Shown: one piece after another, positions 24,240 through 36,940 of the stretch
Layout of the letters: the number at the start of each line of letters is the position of its first letter
Position numbering within the stretch: the first letter of the stretch is position 1
Source: Gymnogyps californianus
Lineage: Eukaryota; Chordata; Aves; Accipitriformes; Cathartidae
Assembly: GCF_018139145.2 (NCBI RefSeq)
Contig: NC_059473.1
Coordinates: forward strand, 61,920,707-61,984,706
DNA: 64,000 nucleotides
Reading direction: 5' to 3'
The notes under the pieces: generated by a model
Seen by the model: the letters and a program-made list of their open reading frames with translations, nothing else
Database searches by the model: none
What the model was told of the DNA's origin: nothing
Made by a program: the position numbers and the translations under genes

Positions 24240-25285
24240 AAGAAAGATAAAGGAAAGTGAGAAGAATAGAAAAATAAGTAAATAAATAAACAGGTTCTGG
24301 AGACACAGAAATCCACCCAAGACATTTCAGTAGAAGTGAGGATGAAGAAAGAAAAGGGAACAGAAGGGAAAATTATAGAAGCAATTAACAGAGAGGAAGC
24401 ATTAAAGAATGTTAATGCTTACAGTACTTTGTTGTGGATATCTAGTAAAAATTAATCTGTTTGAATGAAGGTGTCTCAAAACCATGTAGTCAGATATTGT
24501 CAAGGTATCTATTTACTCTGCATCTGTAATCTCATGCCTCAGCCTGGGCTTTGGCCCAGCCATATTCTGAACCCACCATTTTATCCAAATTAAGACACAG
24601 GATATATGTCTCCATGGCTAGCTATCATGGGCACTAAGTATGAAGAGTCTTTGTATTTTCACCTGAAGACAAACAAATTGAATCCTAGATGATCTTACCT
24701 CCTTTGTTCGAACTGAAACAGATCAACAGAATTGCTGACATGGTTGGTACCAGTTCTAGAGGTAGGTCAATAACTAACAGTTCTGTAAACTCATCTTTCA
24801 TAGTCTGTTCACCCAGCATGAGGATCTGAGCTCCCTCCTACCTTGTCCCCTTGGCCATTCTGGAAGGTGACTGAGGAGGGGATAATGACAGATCCACACA
24901 TATTAGTCAGGTTTTGTATTTAAAGTCAGTGAACAGTGAGCTCAGGGACAGTCACCAGACTTTGCCTCATACCCAGGATAAATACTCAGTAAAGATACAA
25001 TTACTGACACCAAGAATCATGTTTTGTGAACCTCCAACAGCAGTTTACAGATCTTCAGCATAAAAGAAAAAAACCTACAAAGAGATTTAAGGTGGTAATT
25101 TAGTATGGCTTTCCTCATTGTGAAAATGTCCTTGCTGTCATAGAACTGCATCAGATCTTGAACATTCCTTCTATTTAGTTCATTTTTACTGTATTAATAA
25201 AGTTATGACTTTTTAAAGTAAAATCATATTTGATAACTCCCACACAGAGAAGAATAAACTGAAAGCCAGCATGTTAAAAGTGTTA
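24240..25285. other. gene-empty DNA
   Basis: A purine-rich run (AAGAAAGATAAAGGAAAG and similar) lies at about 24235-24380. Nothing else is recognised. Confidence 0.45.
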
Positions 25286-25287
25286 TA

Positions 25288-25395
25288 ATTTGCATTCATA
25301 TAGTGCCTTTTATCAAAGAATCTCAAAATATTTTTAAAATGGCTATTATTCAGTTTTTCAGAGGAGAAAGCAAAAAAAGAGACACAATCATGAAG
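25288..25395 (+). mobile_element. MIR-like SINE fragment, central/right part
   Basis: 'TTGCATTCATATAGTGCCTTTT', 'AAAGAATCTCAAAATATTTTT' and 'CAGTTTTTCAGAGGAGAAAG' align in order with the old amniote phrase 'tatagcgccttt...ggatctcaaagcgcttt...cagatggggaaactgagg'. A related phrase, 'CTTCTGAAAATCAGGCCATAACTGG', follows at about 25483-25508 and may be part of the same or a neighbouring relic. Confidence 0.55.
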
Positions 25396-25519
25396 ATTAA
25401 CACTTTTCAACTTGGATATAAGTATTAAATACGAAAAGCATGGCCCAGCATTCAGAATATCTGAATACCTACAGCTGCTGGTACTTCTGAAAATCAGGCC
25501 ATAACTGGCTTTCAGGTCA

Positions 25520-26507
25520 ACAAAAGATATTGACTAAAATTAACTACTTTCTATTTAAACTAGTTGTTATTAAAGATTTTAATTGCTTAGGATTACAGCT
25601 GGTTGAAAAATGAAAATTATTTTCATACAGTCTATTTTAAAGTCTCAAGTTTGAGTTCATTCCTAAGGATTTGAAACAAATTGATTTTTATTTCACTTCT
25701 CTATTTGTTAAGTAATAGTTTACAAGTCAATGATTAATATTATTTCTCATTTGGCTTTCAGATAAACCAAAAGGGTTATTGGGATTATTAGAAGGGTTAT
25801 TTTTTAAATTATAAATAATTCAGAGCCTTCCCCCTCCCCCATTATCTGCAGTTACACGCTGACCAGAGACTTTCCCACAGTAACTCTTTAGGCAAGACAA
25901 GGCATGGCCTATTGGCAGCTTCCAGGCATTTCTATAAAATATCATTGACGTCTAAAATTACATACCTAGCTGTGCTCAGAAATTCTGCAGTGGTTCTTGA
26001 GGTTTAGGCTCAAGCAGAGAATGTCACCCATTCTGCTCAGGTCCCCCAGGAAAGGTCAAAAGGCCTGCAAGCTGTGCAAGCATCTAACCAGAAAGCAAAT
26101 GGCTGGACAGGATGGGGAAGGGATGGAGGAAGGAGCCCACTCTCCACTCCAAGAGCAGGTGCTGGAGCAGGAGAACTACCCTCACCCAGGAGACAGTGGG
26201 ACGCCCTTTTATCAGGCTGATACAACTCTCCAACTTTCCTTTCTGCTCACGTTCAAGGGGGAGGGGGAGAAGATGACTTTAACCTTCCAAAATGTCTTAA
26301 AGTCTGTGAGGTTTTGAATAATCTAGAGATGCAGGTTCAAATGAACTTAAGCCTTCGTCTTATTTCCTGGACAAAGAGTCTAAAAAATGGGAATACTGAG
26401 CAAAAAGACACAGAGCACCATTGCTGGCATCTTTTTTCAGAAAAGGCCACCCAGCTCTGTTCAGTGTTTTGCCACACAAAAAGCCTATGTAGCTCTCATT
26501 TCTGTTC
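25520..26507. other. no gene recognised
   Basis: AT-rich to about 25.98 kb, then GC-richer at about 26.0-26.3 kb where a 106-codon plus-strand frame (25997-26317) occurs. It is charged and low in complexity, with no domain, so I do not call it a gene. Confidence 0.4.
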
Positions 26508-26512
26508 ATTCC
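26508..26512. repeat. 5-bp target-site duplication, left copy (ATTCC)
   Basis: ATTCC at 26508-26512 is repeated exactly at 27104-27108, bracketing the LTR. This implies the element's terminal TGT has mutated to TCT on this side. Confidence 0.85.
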
Positions 26513-27103
26513 TCTTGTGGTTTAACCCCAGTAGGCAGCTCAGCCCCACACAGCCGCTTGCTTACTCCCCCCAGTGGGATGGGGGAGAGAATTGGAAGGG
26601 TAAAAGTGAGAAAACTCATGGGCTCAGGTAAAGGGTCAACTTTCAATAGGTAAAGCAAAAACTGCGCACGCAAGCAAAGCAAAATAAGGAATTCATTCAC
26701 TACTTCCCTTTGGCAGGCAGGTGTTCAGCCATCTCCAGGAAAGCAGGGCTCCATCACACATAATGGTTACTTGGGAAGACAAACACGATAACACCAAACA
26801 TCCCCCCTTCCTCCTTTTTTCCCCAGCTTTTATTTCTGAGCACGACATCGCCTGGTCTGGGACATCCCTTTGGTCAGCTGGGATCAGCTGTCCCTGCTGT
26901 GTCCCCTCCCAGCCTCTTACACACCCCAGTCCACTTGCTGGGAGAGTAGCGTGAGAAATAGAGAAGGCCTGGAGGCTGTGTAAGCACTGCTCTGCAACAG
27001 CTAAAACGGGGGGTTTGTTATTACCACCCTTTTGGTCAGAAATCCAAAACATAGCACCATACGAGCTTCTATGAAGAACTCTGTCCCAGCCAAAACCAGT
27101 ACA
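26513..27103 (-). mobile_element. solo LTR, ERVL-like, short family, copy 2 (inverted)
   Basis: This is a 591-bp element. Read on the minus strand it begins TGTACTGGTTTTGGCTGGGA and ends at GGGGTTAAACCACAAGA, with an exact ATTCC duplication. It parallels the plus-strand element at 11231-11816 (the same 'TTTTGGCTGGGA' opening, the same AATAAA position, here the complement of 26829-26834, and the same 'ACTTTTACCCTTCCAATTC'-like 3' portion). Small differences at the very 3' end suggest a sister subfamily. It is a solo LTR, since no gag, pol or env sequence adjoins. A 159-codon minus-strand frame at 26693-27172 is an accident of this LTR and its flank. Confidence 0.92.
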
Positions 27104-27108
27104 ATTCC

Positions 27109-28215
27109 CCACACAAACAGACAGAGCCGTGACTGTGCCTTTCAGGTCACCCACCTCTGTATTTGCCTTCATAGGGATTTTTGGTCCTTCCTTTAGGAAG
27201 CTTCATGCTACTTTCTCTCTCTCTAGCTGCAGAAAAAAAATCTTTTACATTTCAAGTACATCTTCACCCAAGTTAGTATGATTATCTTTCTACTCAAAAT
27301 CCCAGCTGAACCTTCCATACCTTTTAGCACTTGTTTACTTACCATCAGTTTTTATTGCCATAATTCTTTATCATAGTCTACTTGGCAAACTATGTCTGTT
27401 AAACTGTCAGTTTGGGGTGAGGCAGTTCAAGGAGGAGGGAAATAGTCTTCAAACTGAGAGCGCGGCCAGAAGTGTAGATGGTGAAGATGTTAAAAAGTAG
27501 CCTTGTCACTAAAAGTGGCAGCAAGGTACTGAAAAGAAGTCTATTCAGACTACATGTTGGTAAAACTCATGCTGATGGAAAAAATGGAAACGTACAGCAT
27601 CTGTCATCCACCCTGTTTCAAAGGATCTTTGCAGTTTGCAGCATTTGGAGAAACTGTCGATTTTCAAGAGTGCTGCCTTGATTCATCCCTAATTTTACTG
27701 CACCTGACCATGAGGATTTCCATTTGTCCCATGCACAGGATTCAGGGGAGGAAAAAAAAAAAAAAAAAGAAAGGCAAAAAAAAAAAGCAAACCTTCTTGT
27801 TTTTATTTTCTTGCTTTAACACTTCATTAACTTATCAGCTTGGAAACACAGAGTTTACCCCCAGCCAATTCCCATCTGGTTCCTCAACAGGTTTTTTGCA
27901 AGCAGTAAGTCCATTATTACTGCTAGGGTTGTTTGGCTTTTTTTTTTCCTATTGTCAATCATTTCTACTATTCTTAAGTGAAATGTTCCAGCTCAGAAAC
28001 AACTCCCAGTAGGCAATTGCTGCCCATGCATGACCTCAGAAGTGAGTGCTGTCATCGTTGAAGAGATGCAAACACTGAAGCTCTCTGGCACCAGTATTTC
28101 AGAAGGAAACATGCCTTGTATATGGGACCGTGGCGAAAATCACGTATAAGTCATTGCAGCAACAAGTACTTAAAAAGCTAATAACAGCTTGATTTCTTCC
28201 TGAAGGTTCTCAGTC
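27109..28215. other. gene-empty DNA with A-rich run
   Basis: There is an A-rich stretch at about 27752-27786, broken by GAAAGGC. The 152-codon plus-strand frame at 27554-28012 runs through this homopolymer and is not credible as a gene. No repeat family is recognised otherwise. Confidence 0.45.
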
Positions 28216-28219
28216 ATTC

Positions 28220-28720
28220 TTAGATGCCAGAAACTTCATCTTCTGCTTCAATGAACACATGATTCTTCTGGAATGCAAATATTTCAGCTATTGTCAGAGC
28301 AAACTCAATGGCAATATCAAGCCATTTTAGTAAATATTCTAGCATATTTTTAAAGCTAAGGGATGCCTCCTGTTTCAGTTTGATCCTGGCAGAAAAATAA
28401 GCAGGGGAACATGATGTTACAGTTTGGCTTTCCCCTTACTGAGCCCAGACTGATAAAGACATTAAGGTGTCACTAGTGCTATCTGTCTGAAAAAAATATT
28501 CAAAAGCAATGCTGACAGACGAATTTGCAAGTCTGTTACCCAGATATTAAATAGTCTGTATAGCATAGGAAAGTCTTGTCACAAAGATCTTTACTTGCTG
28601 CTCAGTCAGTTCACCTTCTTCGTCCTCCAGCTGTTCATCAGAAATTGAAACTGTGGCTATCAAATCCAGAAAGATGTCTCAAGGCAAACTGGCCAGGTTT
28701 ATGATCAAAGGCTAATGAAA
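28220..28720 (-). pseudogene. possible decayed coding relic, unidentified
   Basis: On the minus strand a single frame stays mostly open from about 28715 down to a TAA at 28220-28222. It is broken by only three stops, at 28679-28681, 28547-28549 and 28436-28438. The upper piece (28678-28550, 43 codons) has a strongly acidic stretch reading SDEQLEDEEGELTEQQ. The lower piece (28435-28223, 71 codons) has a hydrophobic helical run, NMLEYLLKWLDIAIEFAL, then an acidic tail ending in DEVSGI. TACTAAC plus a CTTTTCATTAG acceptor-like site precedes the upper piece. The lower piece is preceded by CTTATTTTTCTGCCAG at 28386-28401. I recognise no family. It could be a degraded gene, exons of an unspliced pseudogene, or chance. 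The phases at the candidate splice sites do not match, so no intact transcript can be proposed. Confidence 0.3.
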
Positions 28721-30852
28721 AGGTTAGTAATCTACGCCGAGGACAGCTGGAAAGTTCACCCTGGAGACAAAACTGTGACCAGCTTCAATGCGCAAGCTAT
28801 CTTTTTGCTAACGTTGAATATTAAAAAGGTAGGATGAAGAAATTTGCAAAGGTGGAAAGAAAAGTTTGTGTCCAGATTTCACTGCATTCACTTCTCCTTC
28901 TCATACATACTAATGGACCTCTGTCAGCCCTTGAGTAATAACAGCATGAGTGTTTCTTACCAGCTGAAATGAAGGGTAAGGACAGAATGAGGAATCTGTA
29001 ACAAGTAGAAAAGCATTTACGAAGACACTACTGTACAAAGTTAGTTCACTGATTTAAATCACACTTTAACGTTTTACTAAAACCCAGAAGCTGCTGTGAC
29101 CTGTTTACTACTTATATGCTGTACAAACACCAGACAGCTGATGAAGAATCTACTCCCTATAATTAAAAGACAACTTTTGCTGATTTTGTTCTTTAGCACT
29201 GGTTTGGCTCAGCTCGGTTCTCATTGTTTTCTCACAGACTTTTTGTCCAACCATAGACACCTCCTTTCTTTGTTGGGCTACTCCCCATCTGCAGAGGAAT
29301 GACATACCTCCTCCCTGAGAGCAGTGATGAGGAGACTACACTGTGTGCTGTCGTGGCAGATTGACTTTCTTTCAATGCTTTTTTCTTTCAATTTCTCTAT
29401 GTATTAATGGTAATGCCGCAATGCCACAATGCCAGAGCTGTAGGTGAACACCATCTCAGATTCAACTTTCAGATTCTCATAGCAGTCAACAGCTTTCTAG
29501 AAATCTTACACTGATTAACATTTGTCAGTTACTGATCATCAAATCCCTTAAAGCAGAAGCCTTGCTCTTAACACTAATGCCAAAAAGCTGACTTAAAATA
29601 AAGTAGAAAAATAAAAATTGTTACCATGCTCAATTTTATTTTATTCACTACAAGGACTAAATCCAAGCTAATAATCCTGTTGCTGTGGTTAAAGAGCCAT
29701 GATGTTATTTATGGCAAAAAAAGGACTCTCTGGAAGCAGAAGATTAATGAAAAATGCATAAAATAAATTTTAAAATAACATTAAAAGTATAAAAATATAA
29801 CTATGGGAAGGGTTTAAAGATCGCTAAAAGAAACTTGAATTTGCCAGTAGAATGAGACACTTGAGGGAACAGGGGAAAAAGGCTAAACTAACTACAAAAG
29901 AAACAAGGGAACATGAAGGAAGTATATAACCAAATGATAAAGACAAAACATTTGTGAGACCTTCCTATCATTTAGTGTACTAGAAAAAGAACAATGAACT
30001 TTAGCCAGCTTAGGAACCCCTTGTTTACATCAGAGAGGAAAGGTAGCAGTTCCATTGGTTTCAGAGATGTGACACGAATAAGTGCTTGTCTCTTTATATA
30101 TGCTTTATCTTTCGAAGTTTTCACTTGATAGTTGCTCATTGTTGTAAGGGGTGAAGAAAGATCAATGCTATGAGGTTTCTAGTATTTAGAATGACAATGA
30201 AACCAACAAAATCCTAATCTACCATATAATGGCTTTACTCTGGTAAACTTTCTTTCGTGTTAAGATATATCTACTTGCAAAAAAGGGTAGAGAAATTAAT
30301 TTGTCTGATGCTTTTTAATGTATGAATACATCCCTTGCTTTAATATTTCTAACACAACTTCTGAAAACAGTTTTTTGTGTGTATCACATGCTTGTCCTTC
30401 TGGGACAATGCAGTTTTACTTTAATACTACGTATGTTTCATTTGTACTTTTCATCATCATCGTACAGGGCCCAGCTGTAGACAGCAAACCTAGCCAACCA
30501 GCCTTCCTGTAGAAGCAAAGTAGATAGCTAGGATTAAGCAACAGATAGAGGTCCCTTCAGCAGACAAATCAGAAGATACCTTTTTTCTCTATTGACTGTG
30601 TCCTGACAGATCACCCAACAATACTTTTTAGTCTGAAACAGACATGAGGACAAGATCACAATTCTGTCAAATTAATCAAAGAGAACATAGCATGGAGTCA
30701 TTTTTATACCGAACTCAGGAGGGTCCATGACACATGGTCCACATATCCTTCCATGGAGTTAAACTGGTGTATATTTTAAATAAATTTGGAACAACAGAAC
30801 AAGTTTTTATCAGATAAATACCTGCTTGCCACGGTACTATTTTTTCTTATTC
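28721..30852. other. gene-empty DNA
   Basis: AT-rich. A tiny tandem of an 8-mer (AATGCCGC, AATGCCAC, AATGCCAG) sits at 29412-29435. No exon or repeat family is recognised. Confidence 0.45.
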
Positions 30853-30857
30853 ACTGC

Positions 30858-32011
30858 TGTGGTGGGTTGACCCTGGCTGGATGCCAGGTGCCCACCAAAA
30901 CCGCTCTATCACTCCCCCTCCTCAACTGGACAGGGGAGAAAAAATAAAACAAAAGGCTCGTGGGTCGAGATAAGGACAGGGAGATCACTCAACAATTACC
31001 GTCACGGGCAAAACAGACTCGACTTGGGGAAAAATTAATTTAATTTATTACTAGTCAAATCAGAGCAGGATAATGAGAAATAAAACCAAATCTCAATAAC
31101 ACCTTCCCCCCACACCTCCCTTCTTCCCAGGCTTAACTTTACTCCCAATTCTCTCTACCTCCTCCCCCCCGAGCGGCGCAGAGGGACGGGGAATGGGGGT
31201 TGCAGTCAGTTCATCACACGTTGTTTCTGCCGCTCCTTCCTCTTCAGGGGGAGGACTCCTCACACTCTTCCCCTGCTCCAGCGTGGGGTCCCTTCCACGG
31301 GAGACAGTCCTCCACAAACTTCTCCAATGTGAGTCCTTCCCACGGGCTGCAGTTCTTCACGAACTGCTCCAGCATGGGTCCCTTCCACGGGGTGCAGTCC
31401 TTCAGGAACAAACTGCTCCAGCATGGGTCCCCCGCGGGGTCACAAGTCCTGCCAGCAAACCTGCTTCAGCATGGGCTCCTCTCTCCACGAGGCCACAGGT
31501 CCTGCCAGGAGCCTGCTCCAGCGCGGGCTTCCCACGGGGTCACAGCCTCCTTTGGGCATCCACCTGCTCCGGCGTGGGGTCCTCCATGGGCTGCAGGTGG
31601 ATATCTGCTCCACCATTAACCTCTATGGGCTGCAGGGGGACAGCCTGCCTCACCATGGTCTTCACCACGGGCTGCAGGGGAATCTCTCTGCTCCAGTGCC
31701 TGGAGCACCTCCTCCCCCTCCTTCTTCACTGACCTTGGTGTCTGCGGAGTTGTTTCTCTCACATCTTCTCACTCCTCTCTCTCTGGCTGCAACTGCTACT
31801 CCCCTGTAACTTTTTTTGCTTTTCTTAAATATGTTATCACAGAGGCACTACCACTGTTGCTGATGGGCTCGGCCTTGGCCAGCGGCAGGTCCGTCCTGGA
31901 ACCCGCTGGCATTAACTTTATTGGACATAGGGGAAGCTTCTAGGAGCTTCTCACAGAAGCCACCCCTGCAGCCCTCCCACTACCAAAACCTTGCCACGCA
32001 AACCCAACACA
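30858..32011 (-). mobile_element. solo LTR, ERVL-like, long family, copy 2 (inverted)
   Basis: This is a 1154-bp element. Read on the minus strand it starts TGTGTTGGGTTTGCGTGG at 32011 and ends GTCAACCCACCACA at 30858. It is flanked by ACTGC (30853-30857) and ACTAC (32012-32016), a 5-bp duplication with one mismatch. It parallels copy 1 at 3697-4882 throughout, including the TATTTAA (complement of 31825-31831), the internal GC-rich repeats (about 31240-31690) and AATAAA (complement of 31044-31049). The mismatched duplication and changed CCAAT suggest it is not younger than copy 1. Repetitive frames of 128-179 codons within it, on the plus strand, are by-products of the tandem repeats. Confidence 0.9.
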
Positions 32012-32016
32012 ACTAC

Positions 32017-35000
32017 TATAAGGTTCAAAGCCAGATATGTAGCATTGTCAAGCCACAATGAAATTCACGTGAGGTGGTGTGACGTACACTTCCCCAGAAT
32101 GAAACATTTTCACATTTACAATTTTTTTGCTCTTCCACACTTTCTGGAGTTCTCTGTCTCTATTCTATTACAAAATTTTAGTAGGCTTTGGATGTCCAAA
32201 CAAGGTATTATAAGGTCAAGTAGCAGAGTAGCTGTTCAATAGTAAAAGGTTGTCTGTAGGTTAGGTTAGAAGTGGCTAACGAGTTCCATTCACTGAATTG
32301 TTGGATAGTGGGACTTCCGTTACACTTTAGAAACCCTCTAGCTTAATGTAATTGCTGTAGATTCTGAGGTGGAAAGAAACTTGTATAAACATTTTAACTA
32401 GCTTCCAAAAGTTGGCTTGCTTCCTCAGTTGGTGTCTTGCACAGCTACATGTGTTATACACTTGTCTGGTGAACAAGCATCGTTAAGTTCCACATCCCAT
32501 ACTTCATCTACTGTATTACATGCGTTAACAGTTCCATAACGCTCTGCATATTTTATCTGGCAATGTTTTAAGTTTAGATTATGTTACACATTAAAAATTC
32601 TGCAAGTCAGAATGAGGCTTTATAAAACTCACTCAAGATTTTGTAGTGTCCAAATGTCTCTCAGATGCAGGACATCAACTGTTCAAATTATATGGTCATC
32701 TTTGAAAATTACCCTTTTTTAATATGCTTACTTACTGCTCAGAAGGACATTTATACTGATTTGTGTTTTCAGCACTGTCTGGAATAGGATGTTGCATTTG
32801 TTTAGGAGTGACACCTATGCATTTCCCACTTCCTACAGATTTGTGAGGTCCAGGGGTATAGACTAGGGAGGCGTTTGTTTTGTTTATTATGTGGCAGGAA
32901 ATAGAAAAGGGAGAATAAACTAACACTTTCTTGAAATGCCACTGAATGCCATAGACTCTTTGCTGAGTTGTTGAAGGAGGTCCTCCACATATAAAAAAAC
33001 ACCAGTGGCTCACCAGAACAAGTTGCCTGGCCCCTTCCTTATCACCGTTCCTCCAAGGAAACCCCTCAGAAATCAGAAGGTCTGATGAGTTGCTCTGAAT
33101 TGTTAGCTTTCTTTGACATGTTTTCACAGCCCCTCCATAGTAAGGAGATATCTGATGTCATCTGGTGAAACGTAGTCAGTGTTGAGCCACCGTTTGTAAA
33201 TTTGGTCCTGTCCTGGACCATGCTGCACAGGTCATCTCCTGAAGTATGCTTGCCTGCTCTTCTGCATGACCAGATGTATGCCCAGTTGTGTGGTCAAAGT
33301 ATGAGTATGTGTGTTTGCATCTGTGTCTCCTTGCATGTATCATCCCTGCACAGCACCATGTATCTTTATCAACATTATCTTTAGATCAGATAGCTGCTGT
33401 ACCATGAATGCCTCCACTGTGGTAGTATAAGCTTCTCAAGCTAACAAGATGAATATCACTGATTGAGGGGATGGTTTGATTTGCTCAGAGTTCATGACAG
33501 GAATGCTACACATGCAGTGCAGCTTTTGGATCTGGACACACACAGACTATTTTAATCTATATATAAATCAAAGACACAACTACAGTTTTGTACAAATTAA
33601 AGTGCTGGTTCCTTGAAATCAGAGGGAGTTTTGTCTTTGTCTTTAATGAATATTCGGAATGAAATCTTGGCCCAAAGTGCTTTGTTACAGGCTTAGACAC
33701 TTGCTTAAGTATTTTGTTGAGTCAAAGCCACACATTAGGTGCACAAAGAATGTTTTAAACCACAGTTAATATGGTTTTACTGATCAGCTTATATACAAAT
33801 AAAATAAAATTAAGTACTATTCATTTTAATCCTTTAATGTCTAAATCTTTATGGAAGGTATAAAGACATTAACAGGAGAGTTTCACAACAACATGAGATT
33901 TAAATTTTAAGAAGTCAGACATTAAAGAACAACTGACTTATGCTGTGGACCTGTGCATACACATAATTGTCCTGATTCCTTTTTTAAGAACATTTATGTG
34001 TTAAGTTTTAGCTATTAAATTTCTAAAGTTATTAAACATTATGAAAATGAACCATATATGTAAGTTAAATGTCACGGGACAGATCTATGCAGCTTGATGA
34101 TAACACATAATGTTATAATATTATTTCTAAAAGTAACACAGTTAGAACAGCATATTTAAAAGGTGTCTAATTGTTAGTATATTAAGTTGTTTCATAGCTA
34201 AAATATAAGTAAGAGAAAACAAAGTGACTCAACATTTAAATGAACGTTAAGGGGACACACACAGATGACCTCAGGGGAAGAAGCAGCACTTTGTTTAATG
34301 TAGGTATTTGGTTTCCAAATAAACTTCAGCTCACTTATAATAGTTTTTCTTCCTGGTATTTGTAAAAAGCAGCAAATCAGAAATACAAGTTCCTAGCCCT
34401 AGAAACTTTGCCTCACAACTTTTAAAATTTATTAAAATCTTCTGGCAAACTCATGATGTATTTAACGATTAACTTATCCAGATAGCAAATACCTGACCTC
34501 CCAGTTTGTTAACTAATTAGCAGGTCAAATCAACTGCCAGAATTAAGAATATTTAATACTCCAGAGTGCAAATCAGCATTGTCCACACTAGTGATAATAA
34601 TCTCCTTATGTAACACCTACCTCGATATTTCATCAGTAATGGTTGAACAGCCTCATTTATGTATCGACTGTTTTAGAAAATGTGCCCTAACTTGTCCCAA
34701 GGCATATATACAAAATGCAATAACTTGCACAGAAATAATGCCCTACAGTATAATAATATACGTGCATAGGAAAAAATTTATGGTATGTAAAAATCATTCA
34801 AACAGTAAAATGCATACCAATTCAGAAGCTTTTTCAGATATGGGTTTATACACTAGAGATCTACTCACTAATGCTACTAAGAATTCAGAATACACCCTTT
34901 AGGGAACATCTAAACACAGCAGATCCTAAATCAGATAGATCAACTGAAAAAAAGTTCTCTCCCATTTCTATTTTCCATGCATGCTTGCCAGGAAGTTATG

Positions 35001-36935
35001 TGACACACTAGCAGGGAATACTCCATAGGGCCTAATGTTTTGCCTATGCAGATATATGATATACGAGGAATGATTAGTGGAATAGTTTTTCCACACAGAA
35101 ATGTCTTGCTGGTTGCCAATTTTTATTTCTTATACCATTCCTCATCTTCACTTTTTTATTCACTTAACGGCTTAGAAATTTTGCATTGTTCACTTCAGTG
35201 ATATGCATGTTACTACAATGAGATCCAACAGAATTATTTTGTTTTCATAATAAATAAGCCTTAAATACTCTGACATCACTCTCTACACATACTGCTACAA
35301 TTTTACATCACAATTCTATTTTTCTTAATACTTATAAGGTAAAGAATATTTCCCATTTTTTACAGTTGAATTTTCCAGTAATGCAAAAGGAAAAAAATTT
35401 TTTGCTTAATGCCATAAATATCAGGGGAAAATTGAAATATTTGTATTATTTCTGGAAAAAAAAGCTGGGATCACTACAAGGGGAAAACTGAAATTGCAGC
35501 ACTTCATTTTCAATCTGCAGTAGCCTTTGAGGGTCAGGCATCCTAGCAATGCTGACCCAGCAGTTAAAATTAAAAACATCACTTTCAGCTATCATGGGTT
35601 TTGTTGCTACTTTCACAGTAGAAGCATAAGGCACCAAGACAGGTTACCATATCATCAGTGCAAGAGTACAAAGTTTCATTTTAGACATATGTCAATCATA
35701 CAATAATATATACGAAATTAAAACCACACTCATTCCCAAATATAAGCCTTTCTAGACTTTCTACCTATCATATGATTACATTTCCATTTTACCAATCAAT
35801 AGTGAGTTATGGCCCATGCTTTCGCCTTTCAGCACTGTAGATGTTACGTCAGAAAACTCAGTCCTGTTTCTTGGTCTCTCAATTTTTTTTTAAACAATTC
35901 TCACTAAATTCTCTATACTTTGGAATGTCATGTCAAAGTCTTATTTGGACGGAAAAATGAGAATATCAGATAAAGATCCATGTCACACAAGTGACTTCAA
36001 TTCTATTTCAATTTCAAAAGGCATTTTCACAGAAGCCCTCAAGTTTTCCACCTAAGTTTCAGAAAAATTATGCTGTTTTTCTTATGCTTTTCTTTATTGA
36101 CTTTAATTGTAGAGTTTGAAAAAAAAAGAAAGTGTAAGTTAAAAAATATTAAATTTTAAAAATACAAAAGAGCAATTCTGAATGGATTAATAGAGATACG
36201 TGATAATTAACTCAATATTATATGCATGCATGTGATTTATGTCATTATAATTTTATGCACATTATATATAAAAACATTCATTGGAAGAAAATCTGAAATT
36301 AATCTTTTTTCTTTTTTTTTTTCTTAACAAATACAGACGTTATTTCTAGGCTGTACTGATAAAGAATCCTCTATTGATTGTGTAGGACACTGGGGGAATA
36401 AGGTATCTGGTGCAAGGTTTTCAAACTCGTCATAGTCCAGCTGCTAATCTTCTACTAAAGAAGTGTTTCATTCTTCCTATACATCTCTAGATTGATTCTT
36501 CTGTTTTGGTTCTACAAGTAGTATGGCATTAGATTATTCTAACATTACAGACAGCAGTTTCAAGTGACCTACTGTTCAACTGGTACTTCATTTCACACCT
36601 TGGTAGAATTGGGCTTATAGGTTCTTTGAATTTTCTGAAGCTATGGGACCCACCAGGATCAGCTGCAAGACTAGAGGGATCAAGAGTGGTCAGAGCTTTT
36701 AGTGCAAGTGATAACCCAACAGAATTAAACATCTACTGATTTCCAGAGTAAATAGTGCCTAGGGGCAGTATGGAGTGTCTGCAAATAACCTGAATTTCAA
36801 ATGGTCTCCCGATTGTGCTAGTATACCACTCTGAGTGAAGAGTATGAACTCTGACCTTCCCAGGGTGATAGTAATGTTTTGGAGATCTGTCTTATAACAA
36901 ATGAGAATAAAGTCAATACTTGGATGACTCCATTT
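32017..36935. other. gene-empty, AT-rich DNA
   Basis: No supported exon. The 131-codon minus-strand frame at 32732-33127 is the longest, but it has no domain I recognise, and frames of this length are expected by chance in 64 kb. At about 33615-33685 phrases such as 'AAATCAGAGGGAGTTTTG' and 'GAAATCTTGGCCC' hint at an old amniote repeat, too weak to call separately. Confidence 0.4.
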
Positions 36936-36940
36936 GAGAA

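Noticed and set aside
26693..27172. 159-codon minus-strand frame
   Set aside because: It lies almost entirely within the solo LTR at 26513-27103 and runs out into its flank. No retroviral domain.
27554..28012. 152-codon plus-strand frame
   Set aside because: It depends on reading through an A-homopolymer (lysine run) and has no domain.
29412..29435. Short regularly spaced repeats suggestive of a CRISPR-like array
   Set aside because: Only three tandem 8-mers without spacers in a vertebrate-type genome; this is simple slippage.
31193..31809. 179-, 139- and 128-codon plus-strand frames
   Set aside because: Three overlapping frames of the inverted LTR's repeat block, all open at once, which argues against any one being coding.
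3697..32011. A single provirus bounded by the two long LTRs
   Set aside because: The LTRs are in opposite orientation with different target-site duplications, and there is no gag, pol or env sequence between them.
32732..33127. 131-codon minus-strand frame as a gene
   Set aside because: No recognisable domain, no repeat or splice support. A handful of such frames is expected in 64 kb.
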